DNA of 64,000 bases from Streptomyces sp. MMG1533 (GCF_001279775.1 NZ_LGDG01000123.1:51774-115773); one strand, 5' to 3'; positions 55,415 through 63,945 are shown, numbered from the stretch's first letter. Notes: generated by a model not told the origin, from the letters alone. Translations and numbers: made by a program.

Positions 55415-57760
55415 CTACGCCAGGGCCCGGGCAAGATAGGGATTCGCCGTCGGGCGGACCGGCAGGCCGAGGGAACCGGTGGCAACCGCCAGTGTCACGG
55501 CGTAGGAGTCGACCGCCCGCTTGACGTTGGGGGCGTCCAGGCTCGCGCCCGTCACGATGCGGTCGAGGTCGATGTACGCGGACCGGACGATCTCGATCCA
55601 GCGGTACACACGCCAGTCCTTGCGCCAGTTGCGGGTGTACTCGGGCGGCAGCTTCTTCTCCCAGCGGGAGAACATCCGGTCCCGGATCTCCGGCCGCGTG
55701 GGGGTGAGGTGCATGTGCCGGACCAGGTCGTACAGCGGATCGCCGACCAGTGCCATCTCCCAGTCGATGATGGTCAGCGCCAGGCGGTCGTCGCGGCGTA
55801 CGAGGTTCCACGGGTTCAGGTCACCGTGCAGCAGGGCCGGCTCCCGCTCGCTCACCTCGTGCCGGGACAGGATCTCCTGCAGACGGTCCGCTTCGGGCAG
55901 CCCGAGCAGCCGGGCGAGCTGCTGCGACTCCTTCGGCAACTCACGCACGAGGGCGACGAGTTGACCCCTCAGCCAGCGGTGGAAGCTGCCTTCCCCGGAT
56001 GTCGGGTCGACCTGCTTGTACTTCACGTGCGTCAGCGCGCAGAGCTGATCGACGAGCGCGTCCGCCTCGTGCGGCAGCAGCCCCTGCTCCGGATGGCGGA
56101 GGGGCTTGTCGATGTCCCGCGGTCCGACGTACGTGTGGATGGCGAAGCGGTCGTTCGGATAGCTTTCGCCCAGCGCCAGGGCCCTCGGCGCCGCCACGGC
56201 GATGTCGGCCTGCTCGATGGCCCTCAGTACGGCGTGTTCGCTGAGAAAGCTGCGCTCACGGCGGCAGACGTCGGGCAGCTTGCGCCGCACGACCACGGGA
56301 AAGTCGATGCTCGGCACCCGGACCACGGTGTTGAGGTGCGCGGTCCCCTTGAACACCCGGCCCGCCGAGGCGGCTCCCTCCGCAACCAGGGCCTCCCGTA
56401 CGGCGGAGGCGGGAAAGTCCGGATGCTCGGGAAGACGCCGGTCCGGCTCCCAGCGGAAGGTCTGAACGAGCCGCCCCTGGCCGTCGTAGGAACCGCCGCT
56501 GCGGGACGTCAGCCACCGGAACAGAGCCCGCTCGATCTCCAGCTCGCCCGGCAGATTGGTGAGCCGCAACGGTTCCGCAGCCGCCGTGAGGGCGCGGTGC
56601 ACCTCCGCCGTCGCCTCGTTCAGGCTCTTCTGGGTGCGGGTCTCCTCCAGGAACCTCGCGGCCCGCATCACGTCCGGATAGACGGACTGCGCCCGTTCGA
56701 AGGCGACGTAGTGGCGCAGGTCCCTGGTCAGGCCGTTCACTGCAGCGGGACGAGTGCTCTGCATCGCCTCCGCCCACGCCTCGACCACCTCGTCCCACTG
56801 GTGCGGCGGGTACTGCATGCGCACGAGGTGGGTCGCGAGGTCGTGCAGGGGATCGCCGTAGGTCGCAAGCTCCCAGTCGACGCAGATGAGCGGCGGAGCA
56901 CCGCCGTACGACACGATCAGATTGTCGCGGTGCAGGTCGGCGTGGAGCAGGCTGTACGGCCGCCGGGCCATGGCGGGGACCCGCTCGGCCAGCCGGAGCA
57001 GAGCGTCCTCGGGGATGCCGAGCGACGCGAACAGCCCGCCGAAGACCGCCCGGTTGGGCCGCCTGATCTGCCGGTCCGCGAGGTGCGCCAGGGTCCGCAG
57101 GAACCCCTGACTGTCCGTGTCGTTGCGCGGCCAGACGGACGGCAGCGTCGGCAGCGCCCCGCGCCGCACCTGGGTCATCTGGGCGAGCAGGCCGGCCAGC
57201 GCCCTGATGAGCAGGGTGTCGACCGGTTTGCCGTTCGCACAGACGGCGGAGAGCGGTACGCCTTCCACATGGCTGTGGATCGCGAAGTGTTCCCGCTGGA
57301 CGAGGCACTCCGGCACGTGCGGCAGGACCCCTTTGATGGCGGCGAGGATCTCCGCCTCGTCCTGCCAGGTCCTGATCACCACGGGCAGCACGTCGCTGCG
57401 CCGGATCCGGACGGTGACGGACGTGCCGACCGGACGGTGGAGCGCGCGCGCCATGGGTTCCGTCAGAGGCAGCACGTAGTTCTGGTTGTGGTACCCGCTG
57501 GCCGACTGGCCCTCCGCGGCGGCGTATCCCACGAAGGCCTGGTAGGTGTCGTCGAGCGTGGCGCGCTCCCCGACGGGACGGGGATCGGGAAGTGCGCCCA
57601 CTGGCTGCTCCGGGTACGAGAAGGGGGAAGCTATGGCAAACCGTAAGCACGCGTCGAGAATCACGCATGACGGAACGACGCCAGTGGGTGGTTTGCCACT
57701 CTTCTGCGCGAGCTCCGTGCGAAGCCGTCCGACGTCGTCCTCGGTCGGCCTGTTGGCCAT
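55415..57760 (-). CDS. tandem APH-type small-molecule kinase, two domains
   Basis: A 781-residue protein with two aminoglycoside-phosphotransferase-like kinase domains. The first has the catalytic loop LLHADLHRDN (273-280) and metal DW-E (295-297, CVDWELATYGDP); the second has LLHGDLNPWN (645-652) and DWE at 666-668 (IIDWEMALVGDP). Both retain catalytic residues. Full duplication of the fold in one chain is unusual. Substrate unknown, possibly a sugar, amino-alcohol or polyol. It lies next to a DevA-type regulator. Confidence 0.88.
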   Translation of the reverse strand: MANRPTEDDVGRLRTELAQKSGKPPTGVVPSCVILDACLRFAIASPFSYPEQPVGALPDPRPVGERATLDDTYQAFVGYAAAEGQSASGYHNQNYVLPLTEPMARALHRPVGTSVTVRIRRSDVLPVVIRTWQDEAEILAAIKGVLPHVPECLVQREHFAIHSHVEGVPLSAVCANGKPVDTLLIRALAGLLAQMTQVRRGALPTLPSVWPRNDTDSQGFLRTLAHLADRQIRRPNRAVFGGLFASLGIPEDALLRLAERVPAMARRPYSLLHADLHRDNLIVSYGGAPPLICVDWELATYGDPLHDLATHLVRMQYPPHQWDEVVEAWAEAMQSTRPAAVNGLTRDLRHYVAFERAQSVYPDVMRAARFLEETRTQKSLNEATAEVHRALTAAAEPLRLTNLPGELEIERALFRWLTSRSGGSYDGQGRLVQTFRWEPDRRLPEHPDFPASAVREALVAEGAASAGRVFKGTAHLNTVVRVPSIDFPVVVRRKLPDVCRRERSFLSEHAVLRAIEQADIAVAAPRALALGESYPNDRFAIHTYVGPRDIDKPLRHPEQGLLPHEADALVDQLCALTHVKYKQVDPTSGEGSFHRWLRGQLVALVRELPKESQQLARLLGLPEADRLQEILSRHEVSEREPALLHGDLNPWNLVRRDDRLALTIIDWEMALVGDPLYDLVRHMHLTPTRPEIRDRMFSRWEKKLPPEYTRNWRKDWRVYRWIEIVRSAYIDLDRIVTGASLDAPNVKRAVDSYAVTLAVATGSLGLPVRPTANPYLARALA

Positions 57761-57842
57761 TTCATACGGACGATGGCGAGCGTTTGCTCAGTGTGTGCGG
57801 GCATGCTAGCAAGGCGCAGGACCCACCCTCGACCCGCCTCGG

Positions 57843-58718
57843 CTATTCGGAGAGCAGGTTCCAGACCGAGTCGAACCATTTCTGCATGCTCTCCACGAAG
57901 ACGGTGCCCGGCGAGTTCGCGTGCCCGTCCTTCACATGGTGGGTGAGGGTGGCACCGAAGCCCAGGACGTCGAGCGCGGTGACCTCCTCGCCGGAGTCCA
58001 GCACGATTTGACGCTCGATCACTTCGTACAGCCCGTGCAGTGCCTCGACGCCGTTGAACAGGTAGAGCTTGAAGGCCGGGGACAACGGCGCGTGGCGGAT
58101 CTGTACGTCGACGAAGGGCACCAGCCCTTCGGTCTGCAGATCTCTCAGCAACCCCTCGAGCGACTCCGTGTGCAGCTTGGTGATGTTGCGCAGGCGTTCC
58201 CGCAGGCGCGGGTCGTCCTTGTCGTCCTTTACGCGTGGATAGGGCAGGGGCAGCGTCACGTCCGGCAGGAGCATGCGCAGGGCGATGTGCTGGGGCGTGA
58301 TGGCGCCGCCGCGGATGCGCTCCACCTGGAGCCGGATGTGGGCGTCGAGGGATTCGGACGTCAGCGTATAGACGTCCAAGGTGACTTCGGGCTGCTCGAA
58401 GGCCTCGCTGATGAGCGGTCCCAGCGTCATGCCGTGTCGCGACCTGGTGGCCTTGGGCGCCGAGGACTGTATGCGCTGGGTCTTGACCACCCGTGACCCG
58501 CTGCCCTGCCGTGACTCGACCCAGCCCTCGTCGGCCAGCTCCCGCAGCGCCCGCTGCACGGTGTCCCGGGAGACTCCCAGCTCCTCCGCAAGGTCGCGTT
58601 GTGACGGCAGGAAGGAACGCAGCGGATACGTCCCGTCCGTCATCCGCCCGCGCAACTCGTCGGCGACCCGCTGGAACTCCCTGCCGCCGCCGCTCTCACC
58701 GGTCTGCTGTGCATCCAC
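57843..58718 (-). CDS. DevA-type GntR regulator, third paralogue
   Basis: A 291-residue protein. The GntR winged helix is residues 12-75 (FLPSQRDLAEELGVSRDTVQRALRELADEGWVESRQGSG). The large C-terminal domain (100-291) ends FVESMQKWFDSVWNLL, the same tail as DevA and DevE, with FKLYLFNGVEALHGLY in common with their KLYLLNGAEALMAYY-like segment. This C-domain is unlike FadR, HutC or MocR domains. GTG 58718 is preceded by TACGGT six bases upstream, suggesting a leaderless mRNA. Divergent from a small membrane protein gene. Confidence 0.88.
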   Translation of the reverse strand: MDAQQTGESGGGREFQRVADELRGRMTDGTYPLRSFLPSQRDLAEELGVSRDTVQRALRELADEGWVESRQGSGSRVVKTQRIQSSAPKATRSRHGMTLGPLISEAFEQPEVTLDVYTLTSESLDAHIRLQVERIRGGAITPQHIALRMLLPDVTLPLPYPRVKDDKDDPRLRERLRNITKLHTESLEGLLRDLQTEGLVPFVDVQIRHAPLSPAFKLYLFNGVEALHGLYEVIERQIVLDSGEEVTALDVLGFGATLTHHVKDGHANSPGTVFVESMQKWFDSVWNLLSE

Positions 58719-58724
58719 GAGTGG

Positions 58725-58730
58725 ACCGTA
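58725..58730 (-). promoter_or_regulatory. putative -10 hexamer TACGGT, leaderless start
   Basis: The hexamer lies six bases before GTG 58718, the spacing expected when transcription starts at the start codon. The same geometry occurs at the two paralogous genes. Confidence 0.5.
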
Positions 58731-58894
58731 CCGCTTTCAGTCCACTACCAAACCAATCCCTGGCCAATACGACCGGTCACATTGGCCTGTTGGTTAAGGG
58801 ATCAATTGGACTGGGCAGACCAGTTTCAAGCAAGTCAGTCAATCGGACGGCTAGTTGGGGCACTTCACCGGAAGCGGAAGGGAGGTGGATGGAC

Positions 58895-59077
58895 ATGCTC
58901 CTGTTCCACGTACTCACGGGACTCTGCGAGTTCTCCCTGGGCCTGCTGGCGCAATCGAAACTCGGTGCGCTCGGTGCGGTGCTCCTGTTCCTGATCGGCG
59001 TCGGCATAAGGGCGCGCCGTGGCGGTCTCGCCGTCGGGGCCGCCGTGGTGTTCGCGCTGCTGATGACTCAGGCCTGA
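58895..59077 (+). CDS. small two-helix membrane protein, module 1
   Basis: A 60-residue protein (62 from the ATG at 58889). Two hydrophobic helices flank Q-S-K-L-G-A-L-G and end ALLMTQA. It shares Q-x-K-x-G-x2-G, IG-x3-(K/R) and GA-x4-LL with the two other small proteins at 60853 and 62152. Ribosome site ggaggt is at the right distance for ATG 58895. It is divergent from the GntR gene and its end overlaps devB by ten bases. Confidence 0.7.
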   Translation: MLLFHVLTGLCEFSLGLLAQSKLGALGAVLLFLIGVGIRARRGGLAVGAAVVFALLMTQA

Positions 59078-59817
59078 GTGCGGATCAGGTTGAGCACGGG
59101 CTCCAGCGAGGCGACGACCGTCGTCGCGCCCGCGTCCCTCAGAAGCTTTTCCTTGCGCTCATTACGCGCGTAGCCCAGAAACGGAACGCCGGCCTCATTG
59201 GCGGCGAGCAGGTCGGAGGGGGTATCGCCGATCATCAGGGCGGCCGAGGGTGCCGAACCCATCGCGTTGAGGGCCCGGTTGAGGCAGTGCGGGTCGGGCT
59301 TGAGGCGGTTGAGTTCCTGGGTGCGGCCGTAGATGTGCGGGGCGAAACAGGAGGTGAGACCGCGGCCGGCCAGGTAGGTGCGGACCACCTGGGGGGAGTT
59401 GTTGGTGGCGATCGCCAGCCTGGAACCCACCGCCTTCCAGGTGCGTATCAGCGGATCCGCGTACGGCGTGGGCATCGCCGACGGGGTGGCCCGCAGTTCT
59501 TCCTGGGTGAGACGTTCCTCCAACTCGTCCACCAGGTCACTGCCGGGGTGTCTGCGGTCGACGGCCCGCAGGACGATGTGCGGATCCAGGGACTTGCGTT
59601 CGGCTTCGCTCAACAGGCCGTGCAGGCCCCGCCCTTCGAGCCACTCCACCAGGTCCACCGCCACCCGCTCCGCCGAATGCCCCGCGAACAGGCGGCAGAT
59701 CGGGCCGTCGAAGTCCCACAGCACGACCCGTACACCCGTGATCAGTTCACGCAGGTTTTCGATCTCGTCGTCCGAGTCCGCTGTCACCTGATCAGTCTGC
59801 CTCGTATCAGAAGTCAC
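59068..59817 (-). CDS. devB: DevB, HAD-superfamily phosphatase
   Basis: A 249-residue HAD hydrolase. The nucleophile motif is LWDFDGP (Asp35 and Asp37), motif II IATNNS, the Lys in LKPDPH and motif IV MIGDTPSDLLAA. A helical cap lies between motifs I and II. The S. coelicolor devB product is a putative phosphatase. GTG 59817 overlaps the devA stop by one base (TAGTG), so translation is coupled and the two are one operon. The substrate is unknown. Confidence 0.9.
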   Translation of the reverse strand: MTSDTRQTDQVTADSDDEIENLRELITGVRVVLWDFDGPICRLFAGHSAERVAVDLVEWLEGRGLHGLLSEAERKSLDPHIVLRAVDRRHPGSDLVDELEERLTQEELRATPSAMPTPYADPLIRTWKAVGSRLAIATNNSPQVVRTYLAGRGLTSCFAPHIYGRTQELNRLKPDPHCLNRALNAMGSAPSAALMIGDTPSDLLAANEAGVPFLGYARNERKEKLLRDAGATTVVASLEPVLNLIRTQA

Positions 59818-60683
59818 TAGGAGAGTGTCAGGTCCGTCGTGATGGTTTCCCAGAGGGCGTCGAACCACTTCTGGGATTCCTCCACAAATGCGGCGTCGCG
59901 CTGGCCGGCCGCGCTGTCGAAGGAGAAGAGGAGGGACTCGGTGCCGAGGACGTCGTACATGTCGAGGGTGCCGCTGTCCGAGAGCTCCTCGCGGCGCGTG
60001 ACCATGTAGTACGCCATGAGAGCCTCCGCGCCGTTGAGGAGGTACAGCTTCACCGGCGGGGTGAAGGGGAGGGCGCGGAACGTGACCGAGACGTTGATGC
60101 CGTGCGAGGAGCGCAGGGAGCGGAGGTTGTGGCGCAGGACGTGGACCTGGGCGTTGCGCTGGGCCAGCCAGCGGTCGTGGACCGTGTCGTCGTCGCCGTC
60201 GACCTGGACCGGGAAGGCGAGGTTGATGTCCCGGGAGGGCAGCAGGATGCGGACCTGGATCGAATCGGGGCCCACCCGGCCCTCGTGCACCAGCCGGAGA
60301 GGTTCGCTCAGTCCCATCATCAACGTCTCGGCGGTGAGGCAGACCGCGTCGATGCGTACCTGCGGTACGGCGAACGCCGCCGACAGGCGCGGCGCCAGTG
60401 CGACCATCGTCGGCTGGGGCTCCCCCACGGCACGGACCGGTTCGGCGATCCGCGGCGGGCTCCCCTTGCTGACGTTGCTGAGCAGCCCGTCCTCCTGGAG
60501 CACTCGCAGCGCCTGGCGCACAGTGCCCCGCTCCACGTTGAACTCCTCGGCGAGTTCCGCCTGGGTGGGGAGGCGCTGGCCCGCCTTGAGGTCACCCACG
60601 CGGATGCGTTCGCGCAGGATGTCGGCGATTTCCTGAGGGGAGAGCCTTCTGCTGCCGTTCACTGCCACGTTCTCCTGGGTCAC
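59817..60683 (-). CDS. devA: DevA, GntR-like developmental regulator
   Basis: A 288-residue protein. The winged helix is residues 12-70 (QRLPTQAELAEEFNVERGTVRQALRVLQEDGLL). The large C-terminal domain contains LPFTPPVKLYLLNGAEALMAYY and ends FVEESQKWFDALWETI. In S. coelicolor devA is needed for aerial growth and is autoregulated, with a leaderless devAB mRNA. Here GTG 60683 lies six bases after TAGCGT, agreeing with that; the TTG six bases upstream is less likely. Confidence 0.92.
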   Translation of the reverse strand: MTQENVAVNGSRRLSPQEIADILRERIRVGDLKAGQRLPTQAELAEEFNVERGTVRQALRVLQEDGLLSNVSKGSPPRIAEPVRAVGEPQPTMVALAPRLSAAFAVPQVRIDAVCLTAETLMMGLSEPLRLVHEGRVGPDSIQVRILLPSRDINLAFPVQVDGDDDTVHDRWLAQRNAQVHVLRHNLRSLRSSHGINVSVTFRALPFTPPVKLYLLNGAEALMAYYMVTRREELSDSGTLDMYDVLGTESLLFSFDSAAGQRDAAFVEESQKWFDALWETITTDLTLS

Positions 60684-60689
60684 GACCAA

Positions 60690-60695
60690 ACGCTA
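60690..60695 (-). promoter_or_regulatory. putative devA -10 hexamer TAGCGT
   Basis: Six bases before the GTG start at 60683. The block gttgtagygtttggtcgtg is nearly identical upstream of devE. Confidence 0.6.
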
Positions 60696-60744
60696 CAACT
60701 GCGATCCATCTATGGGGAGTTGTTTGGAAGTTGTTTATGGATAG

Positions 60745-60788
60745 CTGCCAAGTGGGGACAACATAATCAGAGTTGGTTGCCAACTTGG
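60745..60788. promoter_or_regulatory. 44-bp conserved block with palindrome AGTTGG-N3-CCAACT
   Basis: ctgccaagtggggac at its start and agttggttgccaactt at 60771-60786. The same order and 23-base spacing recur upstream of the paralogous small gene at 62050. Candidate DevA/DevE operator. Confidence 0.65.
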
Positions 60789-60852
60789 TTGAGTTGGCGG
60801 AAGTTTTGCCTCCTGTTCCGTCCCGCCCCGGAAGTCTGAAGGGGGAACCACC

Positions 60853-61041
60853 ATGCCTGTCCTCGCCCTCATCGCCGCAGTGTTCGTGGTCGGCATCGAG
60901 CAGACCGTCCAGTGGAAGTACGGCTTCGCCGGCATCGCCGGCCTGCTCCTGCTCACGATAGGCATCAAGGCCAAGAGTCCGGCCGTCAGCTCCGTCGGGG
61001 CGGTCATGCTCGCGTTGCTGGTCACGAGGCCGACCCTATGA
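60853..61041 (+). CDS. small two-helix membrane protein, module 2
   Basis: A 62-residue protein. A first helix (LALIAAVFVVGIEQTV) leads to QWKYGFAG, then a second (LLLLTIGIKAK) and a third stretch (GAVMLALLV). Ribosome site aaggggga precedes the ATG. It is divergent from devA and tandem to the devE 3' end, which it nearly reaches (35 bases). No known enzyme motif. Confidence 0.8.
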   Translation: MPVLALIAAVFVVGIEQTVQWKYGFAGIAGLLLLTIGIKAKSPAVSSVGAVMLALLVTRPTL

Positions 61042-61076
61042 CCGACCGGTGCCTCGATCAGCCCCTGTGGGAGACG

Positions 61077-61988
61077 TCAGCTCGTGAGCAGCAGCTCCGA
61101 ACTGATCGTCTCCCACAGTGCGTTGAACCACAGGTGGGACTGCTCCACGAAGGTCGTGTCGCGCAGGTCCGGGCCCTGCCCGAAGGCGAACAGCATCGAC
61201 TGGGTGCCCTCGGCGTCGTACATCTCCAGGCGCTCGTGGTCGACCTCCTCCGCGCGCCGCGTCAGCGTGTAGTACGCGAACAGGGCCTCCGTGCCGTTGA
61301 GCAGGTACAGCTTCACCGGCGGGGTGAAGGGCAGGGCGCGGAAGGTGACGTGCACGTCGATGCCGTGGGTGGCGCGCAGGGCCAGCAGGTTGTGCTTCAG
61401 CACCTGGCCCTGCGCGTTGCGATGGGCCAGCCACTGCCGGTGGACCGGGGCGCCGTGGCCGTGGCCCTCGACCGGGACCGGGAAGGCGAGGTCGATGTCC
61501 CGGCTCGGCAGCAGGACACGCACGTCGATCTTGGCCGGTTTCAGCTGTCCGGCGTGGATCTGACGCAGCGGTTCGCCGATCGCGAGTGTGAGGGAGACCG
61601 AGGTCAGGCACAGGGCGTCGATCTCGACGTGCGGGGCGGCGAAGGCGGCCGCGATGCGGGGAGCGAGGGCCACCGTGGTGGGTAGCGGCGGGGCCCCGGG
61701 ACCGGCCGGAGTCCCGCCCAGCCCCAGGTCGGGGGCCACGGTGGCCGGGCTTCCCTTGGAAACGTTGGTCAGCAGGTGCTCCGACTGCAGGATGTACAGC
61801 GCCTGCCGTACGACCCCCCGCTCGACCCCGAACTCGTCGGCCAGCCTGGCCTGTGTGGGCATGCGCTGGCCCGGTCGCAGTGTCCCTGACCGGATCCGGG
61901 CACGCAGCTCGTCGGCCACCTCGCGATGTGTCCTGTGTGGCCGTTGTGACCTCTTCCGCCCATTGACGGCGACGTGTTTCGGGTCCAC
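61077..61988 (-). CDS. devE: DevE-type GntR regulator, paralogue of DevA
   Basis: A 303-residue protein with the same plan as DevA. The winged helix is residues 20-75 (QRMPTQARLADEFGVERGVVRQALYILQSEHLL), and the C-domain has LPFTPPVKLYLLNGTEALFAYY and ends FVEQSHLWFNALWETI. The two are about half identical by eye. GTG 61988 lies six bases after TAGTGT. It has no HAD partner. The symbol follows the S. coelicolor arrangement and is moderately secure. Confidence 0.85.
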   Translation of the reverse strand: MDPKHVAVNGRKRSQRPHRTHREVADELRARIRSGTLRPGQRMPTQARLADEFGVERGVVRQALYILQSEHLLTNVSKGSPATVAPDLGLGGTPAGPGAPPLPTTVALAPRIAAAFAAPHVEIDALCLTSVSLTLAIGEPLRQIHAGQLKPAKIDVRVLLPSRDIDLAFPVPVEGHGHGAPVHRQWLAHRNAQGQVLKHNLLALRATHGIDVHVTFRALPFTPPVKLYLLNGTEALFAYYTLTRRAEEVDHERLEMYDAEGTQSMLFAFGQGPDLRDTTFVEQSHLWFNALWETISSELLLTS

Positions 61989-61994
61989 GACCAA

Positions 61995-62000
61995 ACACTA
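61995..62000 (-). promoter_or_regulatory. putative devE -10 hexamer TAGTGT
   Basis: Six bases before GTG 61988, in the same context as devA. Confidence 0.6.
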
Positions 62001-62049
62001 CAACTTCCCGCCATCTTTGGGCAGTTCAAGTGAAGGTGGTTATGAGTCG

Positions 62050-62093
62050 CTTCCAAGTGGAGAGAACTACAGTGAAGTTGGTGGCCAACTTGC
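62050..62093. promoter_or_regulatory. paralogous 44-bp block with palindrome AAGTTGG-N3-CCAACTT
   Basis: cttccaagtggagag at its start, and a perfect 7-bp inverted repeat at 62075-62091. Spacing between the CCAAGTGG box and the palindrome equals that at 60745-60788. Confidence 0.7.
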
Positions 62094-62151
62094 GCAACAT
62101 GGTCAAACTTCAGCAAGGTTGGCCACCGTCCCAAGACAAGGGGGGACCGCC

Positions 62152-62337
62152 ATGCCGCTCATCGCCCTCGCCATCGCCGCCCTCGCCGTCGGCTTCGAAG
62201 CGTTCGTCCAGTGGAAGCTGGGCGCGATGGGCATCGTCGCCTTCGTCGCGCTGACCGTCGGTGTCAAGACCAAGAGCGCCGCGATCGGCGGCATCGGAGC
62301 GGTCATCCTCGTGATGCTGCTCGCCCAGTCCGGCTGA
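62152..62337 (+). CDS. small two-helix membrane protein, module 3
   Basis: A 61-residue protein close to the module 2 protein: MPLIALAIAALAVGFEAFV, then QWKLGAMG, VALTVGVKTKS and GAVILVMLL. Ribosome site ggggggac. Divergent from devE. The family (three copies here) is not one I can name. Confidence 0.82.
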   Translation: MPLIALAIAALAVGFEAFVQWKLGAMGIVAFVALTVGVKTKSAAIGGIGAVILVMLLAQSG

Positions 62338-62379
62338 CCGGGCTCTCTTCCGGAGGGGAGCCGGGAGCCCGGTCGGTCT

Positions 62380-62510
62380 GCACAGCCACAACTGAACACC
62401 GTCAGCAACGAGCACAGCCACAACTCAACATCGTCGGCATCCAGCACAGCCACAACCGAACAGCTCGCTACGGATACCGCACAGCCACAACTGAACAGCT
62501 CGCTACGGAT
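62380..62510. repeat. four copies of a 19-32-bp direct repeat
   Basis: gcacagccacaactgaaca recurs at 62380, 62412, 62444 and 62479 (32, 32 and 35 bases apart). The last two copies extend identically through cagctcgctacggat. The array lies between the convergent small-protein and Eis-like genes. Confidence 0.85.
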
Positions 62511-62556
62511 GCGAAGCAAACAGGCAAGCAGCACTGTCGTCGGCCGAAGGGAGGTC

Positions 62557-63822
62557 TCAGAACATGTCCGGGCACCAAGGCCGCCTGGACGTACGCAGCA
62601 GGGCGTCGGCCAACCGGGCGGCGCCCGCTCGTTCTTCCCGGACCCGGCCCAGCGCCGCAAGCCGCACCGTGGACTCGTCACCCAGCCACAGGGCAGCCAA
62701 GTCCCCGATGTCCAGAGTGAGTTCGGCGTTCCGCGTCGTCGGCGTACAGGATCCGCCCGCCGCCGACGCCTCCAGCCGGTAGCGCCCGCCGGTCAGGCCG
62801 TCCCGGTCGGCCACCTCAAGGACCAGTGAGCCCTCACCGACGTAGGTCCGCGCCTCGAGCGCCCGCACGACGTCCAGGATCCGCACCCACAGCCAGTCGC
62901 CCTGTGTGGTGGCCGTGGCCGCCCTCGGGTTCGGCAGGACGAACGGCAGCAGGTCGTCGGGGGCCCGCCAGCCGCTCTTCACCTTCGTGACCCAGTCGAT
63001 CGAGCAGAGGTAGCGCCACAGGGCGCGCTCGGCGGCCGGGGTCGACGCGAGCAGCCACCTCACGGACAGCGTGTCGTGCGGCTGCTTGCCGTGCCAGTTG
63101 TCGTCGATCGCGTACGAGACCAGGCCGTCGACCTCGCCGTCCGCCGAGCGGTACACCGCGTAGTGCGGCTCGGTCCACGACGGGTCGAACCGTACGACAC
63201 CGGTGTTGACCTTCCACCACGTCTCGTCGCGGCTGACCGCACCGGGCTGGGCGCGGCGCACCCGCTCGTGGAGTTCGGGGCCGAGCTTGCGGACGTCCTC
63301 GCCGTCCACGAGGTCGATACGGCCGCCGTCCTCGGGGATGCCGGAGCGGCGGGGGTCGAGGCCGGTGCGCGGGACGTCGACCGTCCACTCGGTCATCCAG
63401 GTGGCGGGGCCGAAGCCGTAGCGGCCGTAGATCTGGTACTCGGCGGCGATCAGGGTGGCGACGACGTCGCCGCGCTCCTTCGCGGCCGCCAGGTCGTGGG
63501 CCATCATGCGGGTGAGCAGGCCGCGGCGGCGGTGGGTGGCGGTGACGGTGACGCCGGTGACCGCGTCGGCGGGGACGGTCGTGCCGCCGACGGCCGTGAG
63601 TTCCTGGGTGAAGGACTTGAAGGTGGCGACGCAGCGGCCCTTGTCGAAGGCGCCGAGGTAGCGGTCGGTCTCGCCCGCTTCGAACTGGGCTCGGCGGGCT
63701 TCGAGTTCGGTGTCGGTGGGGATGGGTTCGCGCAGGAAGCCGGTGTTCACCGCGCGGAGCCAGTCGGGGAACTCGGACTCGGTGATGGGCCGGACGTCGA
63801 TGGTGGGGTGCGGGCGGGTCAT
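62557..63822 (-). CDS. Eis-like N-acetyltransferase
   Basis: A 421-residue protein with the three-part Eis layout: an N-terminal GNAT domain ([19 protein letters not shown] is the acetyl-CoA site), a second degenerate GNAT domain, and a C-terminal SCP-like domain ([18 protein letters not shown]). The chain ends W-C-P-D-M-F, the free C-terminus that serves as catalytic base in Eis proteins. Eis enzymes acetylate aminoglycosides and other amines at several sites. The promoter lies at 63823 onward. Confidence 0.93.
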   Translation of the reverse strand: MTRPHPTIDVRPITESEFPDWLRAVNTGFLREPIPTDTELEARRAQFEAGETDRYLGAFDKGRCVATFKSFTQELTAVGGTTVPADAVTGVTVTATHRRRGLLTRMMAHDLAAAKERGDVVATLIAAEYQIYGRYGFGPATWMTEWTVDVPRTGLDPRRSGIPEDGGRIDLVDGEDVRKLGPELHERVRRAQPGAVSRDETWWKVNTGVVRFDPSWTEPHYAVYRSADGEVDGLVSYAIDDNWHGKQPHDTLSVRWLLASTPAAERALWRYLCSIDWVTKVKSGWRAPDDLLPFVLPNPRAATATTQGDWLWVRILDVVRALEARTYVGEGSLVLEVADRDGLTGGRYRLEASAAGGSCTPTTRNAELTLDIGDLAALWLGDESTVRLAALGRVREERAGAARLADALLRTSRRPWCPDMF

Positions 63823-63924
63823 GGGGTCACGGTAGGCGTACGTCTGTGGGGTGTCGCGGGATTTCCTCGCCCCCGCCGCCCCTGCCCGACCCGACCCCAG
63901 GGGGCGCGGCCCCTTCGACCCCCG

Positions 63925-63945
63925 CCAGGGGGCTCCGCCCCCTGG
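63925..63945. repeat. Streptomyces-type CCAGGGGGC palindrome
   Basis: ccagggggc (63925-63933) pairs perfectly with 63937-63945 across tcc, inside a C/G-rich stretch. This kind of element is common between Streptomyces genes. Region 63823-64000 shows no gene. Confidence 0.7.

Noticed and set aside
62380..62510. Possible CRISPR array
   Set aside because: Only four degenerate copies, spacer segments are 13-16 bases and partly repeated themselves, and there are no cas genes.
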